A stretch of DNA of 64,000 nucleotides from Psychrobacter sp. 1044 (lineage in GTDB: Bacteria; Pseudomonadota; Gammaproteobacteria; Pseudomonadales; Moraxellaceae). Below are positions 41,651 through 51,053 of this stretch, in pieces. The notes below the pieces were generated by a model. It was not told the DNA's origin. It was given only the letters and a program-made list of their open reading frames with translations, and did not search any database. The stretch spans positions 1 through 64,000 of the forward strand of contig NZ_CAJHAZ010000004.1 in assembly GCF_904846525.1 (NCBI RefSeq), written 5' to 3'. The translations under genes were made by a program, and so were the position numbers. The first letter of the stretch is position 1, and each line of letters starts with the position of its first letter.

Positions 41651-43276
41651 ATGATTGAGTTACAACAAACGTGGATGCTACCAGCATTAATTGCAATTCC
41701 CTTTATTGCCGGGTTGTTATGTTGGTTGGTCGAGCGCTTTAATAAACGTCTGCCGCGCTGGATTGCTCTAATCGGTATGACGTTGACCTTTGTATTATCG
41801 CTAGTGATGTGGCAATACGGCGACTTTAGTGGCATGAGTAAGCAAGTCATTGCGCCAGACGCTGCTGTGCCTTGGGTCGCTGAATTTAGTGTGCCTTGGA
41901 TACCGAGCTTTGGTATTAGCTTCCATTTAGCGATGGATGGCTTGTCACTGATGATGGTGGCGTTGACAGGATTGCTCGGTATTGCTGCAGTGGCTTGTTC
42001 GTGGAATGAGATTCAGCGTCGAGTCGGCTTTTTTCATCTCAACCTTTTGTGGAGCTTGGGCGGCGTCATTGGTGTTTTCTTAGCCATTGATCTGTTCTTG
42101 TTCTTCTTCTTTTGGGAGATGATGCTGGTTCCTATCTACTTCTTGATCGCTATTTGGGGTCATGATGTGGTTGGCAAAACCAAGGAATACGCAGCGACTA
42201 AGTTCTTTATTTATACCCAAGCGTCTGGGCTTATTATGCTGGTCGGTATTTTGATATTGGTCATTATCAGCTACGCTCAAAAAGGGGTGGTCAGCTTTAA
42301 TTATAATGATTTGCTCGGTACGTCACTTGGCGGCTGGGAATATCCGATCATGCTGTGCTTCTTTATTGGCTTTGCCGTTAAGCTGCCGATTATTCCGTTC
42401 CATGGCTGGTTGCCAGATGCGCACGCACAAGCCCCAACGGCAGGTTCAGTGGATTTGGCAGGGGTGCTAATTAAAACCGCCGCATATGGTTTGATTCGTT
42501 TTGTGTTGCCGTTATTCCCAGCAGCATCACAAGATTTTGCGCCGATTGCCATGACCTTGGGTACGATTGGTATCTTTTATGGCGCATGGCTCGCCTTTAT
42601 GCAGACCGATATGAAGCGTCTACTGGCTTATACCAGTATCTCGCATATGGGCTTTGTGGTATTGGCAATTTATGCTGGAACCTTACTCAGCTTGCAAGGT
42701 CTGATGATTCAGATGTTAGCGCACGGCTTAAGCTCAGCAGCGCTATTCATCATGGCAGGGCAGTTATATGAGCGTCTACATACGCGTGATTTGACCTTGA
42801 TGGGTGGTATGTGGGGTCAGTTCCGTTACTACGCACCGATACTGATGTTCTTCTGTGCGGCATTGCTCGGTATTCCGGGGACAGGTAATTTCATTGGCGA
42901 GTTCATGATTTTATTTGGTGCTTTTGCTCAGTATCCAGTATTTGTGGTCTTTGCAACATTCAGTCTGGTACTAGCAGGGCTATACTCGCTTATTTTGATT
43001 CACCGTGCATTATTTGGCAAAAATAATATCGAAGCAGTCGCCATGCAAGAAACCAAAGCACATGGTTTGCCTACGCGTCCATTAAAAGATTTGGGCAAGC
43101 GTGAGTTGTCATTGTTATTGATGCTCGCTGCAGGCTTGGTATGGCTTGGTCTATATCCACAGCCGTTCCTTGATACCTCAAGTCATGCGATGCAGTGGAT
43201 CAATAACGCTTATATATACAGTCAAGTCACACAAGTAGATGCGTCGCAACTGCTTGATGCAATGGAGGCACGTTAA
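41651..43276 (+). CDS. nuoM: NADH-quinone oxidoreductase subunit M
   Basis: A 541-residue antiporter-like subunit. The key Glu is in FFFWEMMLVPIYFLI and the key Lys in FAVKLPIIPFHGWLPDAHAQ. About 14 helices. It begins one base after the nuoL stop. Confidence 0.97.
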   Translation: MIELQQTWMLPALIAIPFIAGLLCWLVERFNKRLPRWIALIGMTLTFVLSLVMWQYGDFSGMSKQVIAPDAAVPWVAEFSVPWIPSFGISFHLAMDGLSLMMVALTGLLGIAAVACSWNEIQRRVGFFHLNLLWSLGGVIGVFLAIDLFLFFFFWEMMLVPIYFLIAIWGHDVVGKTKEYAATKFFIYTQASGLIMLVGILILVIISYAQKGVVSFNYNDLLGTSLGGWEYPIMLCFFIGFAVKLPIIPFHGWLPDAHAQAPTAGSVDLAGVLIKTAAYGLIRFVLPLFPAASQDFAPIAMTLGTIGIFYGAWLAFMQTDMKRLLAYTSISHMGFVVLAIYAGTLLSLQGLMIQMLAHGLSSAALFIMAGQLYERLHTRDLTLMGGMWGQFRYYAPILMFFCAALLGIPGTGNFIGEFMILFGAFAQYPVFVVFATFSLVLAGLYSLILIHRALFGKNNIEAVAMQETKAHGLPTRPLKDLGKRELSLLLMLAAGLVWLGLYPQPFLDTSSHAMQWINNAYIYSQVTQVDASQLLDAMEAR

Positions 43277-43279
43277 GTC

Positions 43280-44758
43280 ATGAATGATATTACGATGAAT
43301 GATTTGATGGGATTGTTGCCTTATGCGCCAATCATTGCCGTCGTTATTACGGTATTGGTGGTCATGATTGCCATCGCAATTAAACGCTCACATATGGTGA
43401 CTGGTACGATAACGGTCGTCGGCTTAAATATTGGTCTGTTTACCCTCATTGGGCAAATGACAGGTATGGTGAATAGCGGTACTCTCGTGCCAAATGCTGA
43501 GCAGTTATTCGTTATTGATAACTTTGCTCAGTTTAATATGGTGATTATTTTTATCTGTGCATTGGCTTGCTGTACGTTATCTTATGCGTATTTAGCCAAC
43601 CTCAAAGATAATAAAGAAGAGCTATATTTGCTCATGTTGCTATCGACGATTGGTGCTTTACTGATGGTCAGTGCTCAGCATTTAGCGTCATTCTTTATGA
43701 GCTTAGAGATGCTGTCTATACCGCTATACGGCATGCTGTCATATACCTATATGCGCAACCGCTCGCTTGAGTCAGGGCTGAAATACTTGGTGCTGTCAGC
43801 GACGGCATCGGCGACATTACTCATGGGTATGGCATTTATCTATGCCGAAGTAGGCTCGCTCGCCTTTAAGCCAATCAGTATGGTATTGGGTGATGTTTTT
43901 GAGTCGCCACTTCTGATACTTGGTGCGGCGATGATGATGTTCGGTATCGCCTTCAAACTCTCTGCTGCGCCGTTTCATATGTGGACACCAGATGTATACG
44001 AAGGCGCTCCAGCACCAATCGCTACTTTTTTAGCATCGGTATCAAAAGTAGCTATGATGGGCTTGGCGGTTCGTTTCTTAATCGATACGTCTTTATTGGC
44101 CTTGCCATCGGTGCAAATGCTGTTAATGGTCATGGCAACTTTATCTATCTTAGTCGGTAACTTATTAGCAGTACGTCAAACCAGCCTCAAACGCCTATTG
44201 GGTTATTCATCCATTGCCCATATGGGTTATGTGTTGATTGTCATCGTCAGTATCGGCGCGGCAGCGGATAGTATCTCTAGTATGTATATGGCGGTTTATG
44301 CATTAACCTCTATCGGTGCCTTTGGCGTTGTAACCTTGATGTCGAGCCCTTATCGTTTATCTGGTGAGGCTGATGAGCTGACCCATTATCAAGGGCTGTT
44401 TTGGCGTCGTCCCGTATTGACTGCGGTTATGACTATTATGATGTTGTCATTGGCGGGTATTCCGTTGACGGCTGGCTTTATTACCAAGCTATTTGCGATA
44501 TTGGCAGCGGTACAAGGAACCAATTGGTTCTTGGCAGCGATGATTATCTTGGGTAGTGCGATCGGCTTATTCTATTACTTGCGCGTGATGCTCACCCTCT
44601 TTAAACGTCCGAAACAGTTCATTGAGTTTGACGTTTCTAGCCAATGGGCGATGCGTACTGGCGGGATTATGGTTATTGCGGTGACCGCGATGATTATCTT
44701 CTTTGGTATCTTGCCAAACAGCATGATTGAATGGGCAAGTCTGGCACGTATTTGGTAA
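43280..44758 (+). CDS. nuoN: NADH-quinone oxidoreductase subunit N
   Basis: A 492-residue antiporter-like subunit, last gene of the operon. It has the Glu in FFMSLEMLSIPLYGML and the Lys in GIAFKLSAAPFHMWTPDVYE. GGAGG (43264-43268), inside the end of nuoM, precedes the ATG by 11 bases. A strong terminator follows. Confidence 0.97.
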   Translation: MNDITMNDLMGLLPYAPIIAVVITVLVVMIAIAIKRSHMVTGTITVVGLNIGLFTLIGQMTGMVNSGTLVPNAEQLFVIDNFAQFNMVIIFICALACCTLSYAYLANLKDNKEELYLLMLLSTIGALLMVSAQHLASFFMSLEMLSIPLYGMLSYTYMRNRSLESGLKYLVLSATASATLLMGMAFIYAEVGSLAFKPISMVLGDVFESPLLILGAAMMMFGIAFKLSAAPFHMWTPDVYEGAPAPIATFLASVSKVAMMGLAVRFLIDTSLLALPSVQMLLMVMATLSILVGNLLAVRQTSLKRLLGYSSIAHMGYVLIVIVSIGAAADSISSMYMAVYALTSIGAFGVVTLMSSPYRLSGEADELTHYQGLFWRRPVLTAVMTIMMLSLAGIPLTAGFITKLFAILAAVQGTNWFLAAMIILGSAIGLFYYLRVMLTLFKRPKQFIEFDVSSQWAMRTGGIMVIAVTAMIIFFGILPNSMIEWASLARIW

Positions 44759-44824
44759 ATAGCAAAAGGGTAAGTAGGGGTATGCTGATACCGCTGCTTA
44801 TCTGTTATTACGGTCAGAAACCCA

Positions 44825-44868
44825 AGATGCGCCAGCTTTGTGATAAGCTTGGCGCATCTTTTATTTTG
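44825..44868 (+). terminator. Terminator of the nuo operon
   Basis: GATGCGCCAGCTT (44826-44838) pairs with AAGCTTGGCGCATC (44845-44858) with one bulged base and a short loop, followed by TTTTATTTTG. It lies about 70 bases after nuoN. Confidence 0.88.
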
Positions 44869-44887
44869 TGTCGTTTAAAGTCTTGAT

Positions 44888-44919
44888 AAAAATAATGATT
44901 ACTAAAAATAATGATTACT
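44888..44919. repeat. Exact 16-bp tandem duplication upstream of fpr
   Basis: AAAAATAATGATTACT occurs twice head to tail and a third partial unit (AAAAA) follows, ending 22 bases before the fpr start. It contains TAATGAT, so it may touch the promoter. Confidence 0.85.
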
Positions 44920-44941
44920 AAAAAGTGAGTCGATAATTCTT

Positions 44942-45784
44942 ATGAGTGATAATATTCAGACAGTAACTGTGCTTAGTAAGACCACGTGGACGCCAAACCT
45001 ATTTAGCTTCACTGTCAGCCGTCCTGATAGCTTTAAGTTTACTGCGGGTCAATTTGTGCGTTTGGGCGTCAATCCCAGTCAATTAAAATATTATAAACAG
45101 CAGCGTGCAGCAGGTAATGCCGTTGCTAATGAAGAACAGAATGAAAAACTAAACGAAGACATCTTTCGGGCTTATTCCATCGTCTCTTCACCTTTTGATG
45201 AGGTGCTAGAGTTCTTCTCTATCGTAATTCCTGATGGTGCATTTACCTCGCAATTGCAACATCTAGAAGTCGGCGACGAGCTACTGCTTAATACCATGCC
45301 GTTTGGTTTTTTGACGTTAGCACGTTATCAAAAACCGTTACCAAAAGATTTATGGTTACTGGCGACTGGAACAGGCTTAGCGCCTTTCTTGTCAATGCTA
45401 CAAGATTTGCAGACGTGGGAAGATTACGAGCACATCATATTGGCCTATAGCGCGCGCTCGATAGAAGAGCTTGCCTATATCGACAAGATCGAAAGCTTGC
45501 AAGAAGACTTTGGTTCTCTGGTTGACAATCCTGCAAAACTAATCTTTGTTCCCATCGTTACCCGTGAGCCTATCGAAGGCGCCCTGACAGAGCGCTTGCC
45601 CAAGCTGCTGCTAGATGGTACGCTGCAAGAGCGCGCAGGGATTGCCTTAGATATTGATAGCACGCACGTCATGTTATGTGGTAATCCAGACATGGTGGAA
45701 GACACCAAAGAAGCGCTCAAGACTTTAGGTTTGGTGATGAATCGTCGCGGCGAGGGCAATATTGCTGTAGAAAATTACTGGTAG
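44942..45784 (+). CDS. fpr: Ferredoxin/flavodoxin-NADP+ reductase
   Basis: A 280-residue FAD enzyme moving electrons between NADPH and ferredoxin or flavodoxin. The FAD-binding motif is FRAYSIVSSP, the NADP-binding motif LLATGTGLAPFLSML, later MLCGNPDMVED, and the ending VENYW is a typical C terminus. About 25 extra Gln/Asn/Glu-rich residues are inserted before the FAD motif (near 55-75), making it longer than the usual ~258 residues. Confidence 0.93.
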   Translation: MSDNIQTVTVLSKTTWTPNLFSFTVSRPDSFKFTAGQFVRLGVNPSQLKYYKQQRAAGNAVANEEQNEKLNEDIFRAYSIVSSPFDEVLEFFSIVIPDGAFTSQLQHLEVGDELLLNTMPFGFLTLARYQKPLPKDLWLLATGTGLAPFLSMLQDLQTWEDYEHIILAYSARSIEELAYIDKIESLQEDFGSLVDNPAKLIFVPIVTREPIEGALTERLPKLLLDGTLQERAGIALDIDSTHVMLCGNPDMVEDTKEALKTLGLVMNRRGEGNIAVENYW

Positions 45785-45835
45785 TTGCATGATTGATGAC
45801 GGCACGCTTTAGAAGCCAGTGAAAATTTGCTCGAT

Positions 45836-45890
45836 AAAAAAGCGCTGACCCTAAAAGACAATAATAGTCTCTAAGTGTCAGCGCTTTTTT
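45836..45890. terminator. Bidirectional terminator after fpr
   Basis: AAAAAGCGCTGAC (45837-45849) pairs with GTCAGCGCTTTTT (45877-45889) around a loop of 27 bases, with A and T runs on the outside. It serves fpr and the convergent minus-strand gene. Confidence 0.85.
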
Positions 45891-45925
45891 GCTAAGTAAA
45901 AAACGTCATTTGTATACTGAGGGGT

Positions 45926-46705
45926 TTATACCTGACTCGGTTCGGTCGCATCATCTATTGGGTTAATAGGGCCTTGCATCAGCTCAGGCTCATCATCATC
46001 GCCGATAATATCTTCGTTACTGCTGGCAGCCAATAAATCACGATAATTGATTTGAGTTTTCAAAATCATTTGCTCTTCTTCAAGCTCGCCATAGTTGACT
46101 TGAACTTTATGCAAAGTGCTCATGATTTTTTTGTTCTTTTTTAACCAACGATTGATATCAACGTAGATAACCTCGTCTTTTGCACGGGCGATATTGATAT
46201 AAGAGAGAATAAAGCCTAATGGGTCTTTTTTCAGAATAGTGTGATAAAACCAAATAAACAGTTTGATACCTTGGCGCTTAATAAACGACTCACAACGTAG
46301 ATTTAGCACATCAGTATAAGTCTGTTGACCAAAGACAAATCGCTGGACGTTACGATCGAGCTGTACATGAATCAAACTAAAATTACTCGCCACCTCTGCA
46401 TAAATGCCACCAGCATCGACCGTACAGTATAAGCGGAACCAGTCATCATGCATCTCAACACGTAGCTCTAAGATGGCTTTTACATTATCAGTGACGAACT
46501 TCTGTAGCGCATCATTGACATAGATCTGTGCCACTGGCAGCGACAACTCATCTTCGAATTTATCAGTCGTTCTATGATATATCTGTTTGATTGATTGGGT
46601 AAGGCGCTCCCAACCATCGCTAAATGATTCGTCGAAACGATAGCCCATATTTTCAAAAAATTCATCAAAATTGTCTGAATTATCCCTGTTATCAAAATCA
46701 CTCAA
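45926..46705 (-). CDS. Conserved hypothetical protein
   Basis: A 259-residue soluble protein that I do not recognise. It opens with an acidic Asp/Asn/Phe-rich segment, has a helical middle with several aromatic residues (FIWFYHTIL), a Lys-rich strand NRWLKKNKK, and an acidic C-terminal tail. No signal peptide or membrane helix. It stands alone between the fpr terminator and a 532-bp divergent gap. A regular codon pattern and an own upstream region support it as a real gene. Confidence 0.75.
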   Translation of the reverse strand: MSDFDNRDNSDNFDEFFENMGYRFDESFSDGWERLTQSIKQIYHRTTDKFEDELSLPVAQIYVNDALQKFVTDNVKAILELRVEMHDDWFRLYCTVDAGGIYAEVASNFSLIHVQLDRNVQRFVFGQQTYTDVLNLRCESFIKRQGIKLFIWFYHTILKKDPLGFILSYINIARAKDEVIYVDINRWLKKNKKIMSTLHKVQVNYGELEEEQMILKTQINYRDLLAASSNEDIIGDDDEPELMQGPINPIDDATEPSQV

Positions 46706-47237
46706 ACTTATTATCCTTATAATTATAGGGGAGGTAGCTGACTCAATGGCATAAAGAGCGACTGATTAAAAAATGACAGACAGACTGACTGTTCTTTAAT
46801 GAAAGCTGGCGAGTGGTCATTACATGCGTTTTTGCTTAACCAGCAATAATCTGCCCTGTCTATTTACGCCTGTTTAACCCGCCCTAATGACACAAAAATT
46901 ATAAAACAGTATATAACAAATATGATGGCTTCAAAATGGACACATGGGTTTTGTCGCAAATCATTTAATTGGCAATGCTTATATGTTCAAAATACGGTCT
47001 AGCGATGACATATCCGCATTGGTTTTATATCATTTTTGCTGGTTCAACTCGTCAATAAATTGACCAAAGGAGATAAATCATGTGTGAGTGGATTAAAATG
47101 AGTCGGCAACGGTTGTGCTAGCGACAGAATTCTATGTCATGTTATGATAGCGCCAGCATAAATCCTGCTCATTATCATAACGCTTATTACTTGCTGTCTT
47201 GTATTTATAAGCTCATATTCATAAGCTGAGACCCATT
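46706..47237. promoter_or_regulatory. 532-bp divergent gap with a 13-codon open frame
   Basis: This gap lies between the hypothetical gene and the TonB-like gene and should hold both promoters; TATGAT at 47145-47150 is the best -10-like element for the latter. AAGGAG (47067-47072) stands 7 bases before ATG at 47080, opening a 13-codon frame MCEWIKMSRQRLC that stops at 47121. It could be a leader peptide or a gene remnant. Confidence 0.35.
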
Positions 47238-48122
47238 GTGGCCTATATCAAAGATTCACAAAGCTATCATTTTTCCGCGCAAGCACCTAAGCGGGATGTT
47301 AGTTTACCGGTGGCCATCGTTATCGCTGTGGCCGTACACGCCATTATTATTTTTGGTATAGGCTTTTCGATGGGCAAAGATCCTGCAGCAATGATGCAAG
47401 ATGTAGCAAAAGCGCTAACCGACAATATGCAGCCAAATGAAGACGCCCACTTTATTGCTAATGCTTCCCAAGAAGGTGGCGGCACAGTGGAGGAGCAATT
47501 AAGACAAGAGAACGACCAAATCAGTCCATTGTCTGCTGAGCAAATAAGTGAGACGCAAGATGTGATTAGCCTGCAGCGTCAAGTACGCCAGCAGCATTAT
47601 CAAGAAAGCTATCTGCGTACCACCTTAAGCTGGCGTCAAGCGAGCGTGGAGTCTGATAATAATAGCAAGCAAGCACAAGATGATATGATGGCGCAAGAAG
47701 AGCGTCTGCGTAAACAAATTGCTACTTTAGAGACACAGCTGTCTCAACGTCAGCAAGTTTATGCAACCAAATCAAAAGTCGTGACGGTCGATAGCAATTC
47801 GACCACGCTCGGTGCTGCAGATTATATTAATACCTTCCGTGAGCATATCGAACGCATTGGGAATTTGCATTATCCCATGCAGGCGCGGGCGCAAAAAATC
47901 AATGGCGAAGTTCGCCTGATGGTTATTATCAGTAGTGATGGTAATGTTAAAGCCATACGTCTGCTTGAAAGCTCCAACTCCACATTATTAGATGAAGCAG
48001 CAAAGCAATCGGTACGCCAAGCAGCGCCCTTTGGTAAATTCACCAAAGACATGGGCGATATCGTCGAATTGCGTCTGATACGCACTTTTCTTTATAGTGA
48101 TAAAGTCACTGTCACCTATTAG
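47238..48122 (+). CDS. TonB-like energy transducer
   Basis: A 294-residue inner-membrane-anchored periplasmic protein. The single helix is PVAIVIAVAVHAIIIFGIGF (about residues 25-44). Residues 90-190 are Gln/Glu-rich and likely coiled coil. The C-terminal ~85 residues match the TonB C-terminal fold (YPMQARAQKINGEVRLMVII, SSDGNVKAIRLLESSN, LDEAAKQSVRQAAPFG). The proline-rich spacer of classical TonB is missing, and no exbB/exbD is adjacent, so a TolA-like or other envelope role is possible. The start is GTG. Confidence 0.82.
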   Translation: MAYIKDSQSYHFSAQAPKRDVSLPVAIVIAVAVHAIIIFGIGFSMGKDPAAMMQDVAKALTDNMQPNEDAHFIANASQEGGGTVEEQLRQENDQISPLSAEQISETQDVISLQRQVRQQHYQESYLRTTLSWRQASVESDNNSKQAQDDMMAQEERLRKQIATLETQLSQRQQVYATKSKVVTVDSNSTTLGAADYINTFREHIERIGNLHYPMQARAQKINGEVRLMVIISSDGNVKAIRLLESSNSTLLDEAAKQSVRQAAPFGKFTKDMGDIVELRLIRTFLYSDKVTVTY

Positions 48123-48287
48123 AGCATGTTGAATATTCGCAATCAGCAGTGCCTATTTGTGAATATCAAACACGCCCTAAGCGAATTCAATATATAGATG
48201 ATGAGCGTTAGCTACGCTGCAAACAGATAAGATACCAATATTTATAACAAACGAATACCACACACCGCTATAAAATAAAGAGTCAGT

Positions 48288-49163
48288 ATGGAATTTTTAG
48301 GTTTTACAATAGATGTTGCCAACTTAACCAGTAACGCATTAAGCTTGGTCATTAAAGTTGCGCTAGCGATATTAATATTCGTCGTAGGTCGCTGGCTTGC
48401 CAAAAAGGCAGTCACCGTTGCTCACAAAATGATGTTGCGTAGTCGCTTAGATGATACCGTTGCGAACTTTTTAGGTCGCTTAATCTATGGGGTGCTACTG
48501 GTCGTGGTTGCGTTAGCTGCTTTGAGTAAGGTTGGCGTACAGACCACCTCAGTCGTCGCTATATTGGGCGGTGCTGCAGTAGCCATTGGTCTGTCACTAA
48601 AAGATCAGTTGTCTAACTTTGCCGCTGGCATCATGATTGTGACGTTTCGCCCCTTTGTGCGCGGCGATTATGTGCAAATCAGTAGCTACACAGGAACCGT
48701 AACAGAAATCACTTTGGTAAATACCCACCTGACGACGATAAACAATCACGATATCATTATCCCAAATAGTGATATTACGACTTCAGCTGTGACGAACTAT
48801 ACGGCGCTACCCAACCGCCGTGTCGATATCACGGTTGGTATTGGCTATGATGCCGATATCAAAACTGCCAAAAACGTGATGCTGAATTTGGCAAAAAATA
48901 ATCCGTTGGCCTTTACTGACCCTGAACCTATCGTACGTGTCACCAATTTGGGTGATAACTCAGTAGACTTGACGCTCAATATTTGGACAACCAATGCTGA
49001 CTGGTGGACCATGCAGTGTGATTTGCTGGAGCAATTCAAATACGCCTTGGATGATGAAAAAATCGACATTCCATTCCCGCAGCGTAATGTCCATGTCAAA
49101 GGACTGGATCAGATGATTAATCAGATGAGTCAAGCACAAAAGCTACCGATGACCAAAGATTAG
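48288..49163 (+). CDS. mscS: Small-conductance mechanosensitive channel
   Basis: A 291-residue MscS-family channel that releases solutes on hypo-osmotic shock. Three N-terminal helices are visible; the pore helix contains VAILGGAAVAIGLSLKDQLSNFAAG, and the beta domain contains FRPFVRGDYVQI and the IIPNSDITT motif. Size matches E. coli MscS. It converges on ybeY with only 16 bases between. Confidence 0.94.
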   Translation: MEFLGFTIDVANLTSNALSLVIKVALAILIFVVGRWLAKKAVTVAHKMMLRSRLDDTVANFLGRLIYGVLLVVVALAALSKVGVQTTSVVAILGGAAVAIGLSLKDQLSNFAAGIMIVTFRPFVRGDYVQISSYTGTVTEITLVNTHLTTINNHDIIIPNSDITTSAVTNYTALPNRRVDITVGIGYDADIKTAKNVMLNLAKNNPLAFTDPEPIVRVTNLGDNSVDLTLNIWTTNADWWTMQCDLLEQFKYALDDEKIDIPFPQRNVHVKGLDQMINQMSQAQKLPMTKD

Positions 49164-49179
49164 TCGCTAAAAATTCGAA

Positions 49180-49794
49180 CTAAGTATAAGGGTTTGGAAG
49201 GCTGAGACCTGCTAAAATCTCAATTTCAAACCGTTCCATCTCATCTTGCTCGGCTTGTCCAAGCTCATGATCAAAACCCAATAAGTGCAGCACACCATGT
49301 ATCAGTAAATGGCTAATGTGCTGTGCGGTTGTCTTTTCTTGTTCTGCGGCTTCACGTACTATGACGCCATGACAGATGACCAGCTCACCGAGGGGTAGCG
49401 TTGGCATCAGCTCAATAATTGCGGCTGGCAGATCACTTGGATAAGATAAAATATTGGTCGCATAATCCTTACCGCGTGCTTCCAGATTTAATGCCTGACC
49501 CTCAATTTCATCGGTAATGTATATGTCTAATACTTTAGATTTTTCTTGCCATAGCTCAGGGTCGATATCTACAAAATAGGGTAGCGTTAGACCTTCTTTA
49601 ATGCGCTCATCGATATAATCCAACGCTGCCATCATCACAGACTGTAAGTGCTTACGATCATAAAAAGTGTCCAGTATGTCATCATCAATACTACTGGTGG
49701 CACTGATATCAAGTGCTGCCAAACTGGCATCATCGCCAGCACGCTCATTTGCATCATGGTTGTCAAAACTGTTGTTACCCTTCTCTTGGCTCAT
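49180..49794 (-). CDS. ybeY: Endoribonuclease YbeY (16S rRNA maturation)
   Basis: A 204-residue metal-dependent RNase. The zinc triad is in HLLIHGVLHLLGFDHE (H-x3-H-x5-H). The family's Arg/Ser surroundings are in LEARGKDYATNILSYPSD. An N-terminal acidic extension of about 40 residues precedes the usual core. AAAGGA lies 7 bases before the ATG. A hairpin terminator separates it from phoH upstream, so it may have its own promoter. Confidence 0.93.
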   Translation of the reverse strand: MSQEKGNNSFDNHDANERAGDDASLAALDISATSSIDDDILDTFYDRKHLQSVMMAALDYIDERIKEGLTLPYFVDIDPELWQEKSKVLDIYITDEIEGQALNLEARGKDYATNILSYPSDLPAAIIELMPTLPLGELVICHGVIVREAAEQEKTTAQHISHLLIHGVLHLLGFDHELGQAEQDEMERFEIEILAGLSLPNPYT

Positions 49795-49880
49795 GCCATT
49801 ATCCTTTTACTTTATTGTAAGATGGTGTGCTTTATCATCTGATAGAACTTATGACTAAACCTAAAAAGCTCTCGTCGTAA

Positions 49881-49913
49881 AAAGCCGGATTACTGATAGT
49901 AATCCGGCTTTGC
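49881..49913 (-). terminator. Terminator between phoH and ybeY
   Basis: AAAGCCGGATTAC (49881-49893) and GTAATCCGGCTTT (49899-49911) form a perfect 13-bp stem with a 5-nt loop. Read on the minus strand it follows phoH by about 35 bases and is followed by TTTACG. Confidence 0.82.
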
Positions 49914-49946
49914 ATTTTTATAACATTAAGTAGCAGGCTAGACCGT

Positions 49947-51053
49947 TTATAGCTTGGCTGCAGCATTAGCAACAACTTGTTTACGCTCTTGCTCTTTTCT
50001 GCGCTCAAACTTACGCTTTTCTTCTAACGCTACTTGTTCTTCATCATAAACATCGTAGGCTTCTACAATTTTCTGTACCAATTGATGACGTACCACATCT
50101 TTTGAATCAAACTTGGTGATATGAATTTCTTCAATACCACTTAAGATTTCCATTGCTTGCGCTAAGCCTGACTTGTGACCACGTGGCAAATCGACCTGTG
50201 TAATATCACCTGTAATTACTGCTCGTGAACCGAAACCCAAACGGGTCAAAAACATTTTCATCTGTTCAGGCGTGGTGTTTTGCGCTTCATCTAAGATGAC
50301 AAACGAGTTGTTTAACGTACGACCGCGCATATAGGCAAGGGGTGCGATTTCGATGACTTGTTTTTCAATCAGCTTGCCCACTTTTTCAACGCCGATCATC
50401 TCATATAGCGCATCATATAATGGACGCAAGTAGGGATCGATTTTTTGCGTCAAGTCACCTGGCAGAAAGCCCAGTTTTTCACCAGCTTCTACCGCCGGAC
50501 GCACCAATAAAATCCGCTCAATCTCATTACGCTCAAGCATATCCACGGCGCAAGCCACGGCTAAATAGGTCTTACCCGTACCAGCAGGACCAATACCGAA
50601 TGAGACATCAGAGTTCAGTACGTTTTGGACGTAGGTCTGCTGATTGCCACCGCGAGGAATGATACGACCTTTACGCGTGCGTAAGCTAACTGGCGTAAAC
50701 TCGTGAGCTGATTCTAAGTCCGCCTCAGCGTCTGCATTATCCTTGGCTTCTTGCTCATCAGCTTCCATATCTTCATCACGAGAAATGCTCGATTGGATAA
50801 TAAGATGTAGCTCCGCTGCACTAATGTCCTTGGTATTCTGTGCCTCATCTACCAGTTTATAAATAATACGTTCACCGCGCTCGACATTCGATATGTCGCC
50901 ACTCAAACAGAAGTCACCTTGACGCTGCATGATTTTGATATCGAGGCGTTGTTGGATATATTTCATGTGGTTGTTGTATTCACCAAGCACGGTTTTGAGC
51001 TGTGCGGGTGTCAATGATTCAAACTTTATACGGCGGCTCATGGAATCAGTCAA
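49947..51053 (-). CDS. phoH: PhoH-like ATPase (YbeZ)
   Basis: A 368-residue cytoplasmic ATPase. Walker A is GPAGTGKTYLAVA, Walker B FVILDEAQNTTPEQMK, then RLGFGSRAVITGDITQVDLP. An N-terminal KH-like region (about 1-85) and a Lys/Arg/Glu-rich tail flank the core. PhoH-like proteins are thought to act with YbeY in RNA metabolism. The start is taken as TTG at 51053 because AAAGGA (complement of 51061-51066) is then 7 bases away; the in-frame ATG at 51041 would be 19 bases away. Confidence 0.93.
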   Translation of the reverse strand: MTDSMSRRIKFESLTPAQLKTVLGEYNNHMKYIQQRLDIKIMQRQGDFCLSGDISNVERGERIIYKLVDEAQNTKDISAAELHLIIQSSISRDEDMEADEQEAKDNADAEADLESAHEFTPVSLRTRKGRIIPRGGNQQTYVQNVLNSDVSFGIGPAGTGKTYLAVACAVDMLERNEIERILLVRPAVEAGEKLGFLPGDLTQKIDPYLRPLYDALYEMIGVEKVGKLIEKQVIEIAPLAYMRGRTLNNSFVILDEAQNTTPEQMKMFLTRLGFGSRAVITGDITQVDLPRGHKSGLAQAMEILSGIEEIHITKFDSKDVVRHQLVQKIVEAYDVYDEEQVALEEKRKFERRKEQERKQVVANAAAKL

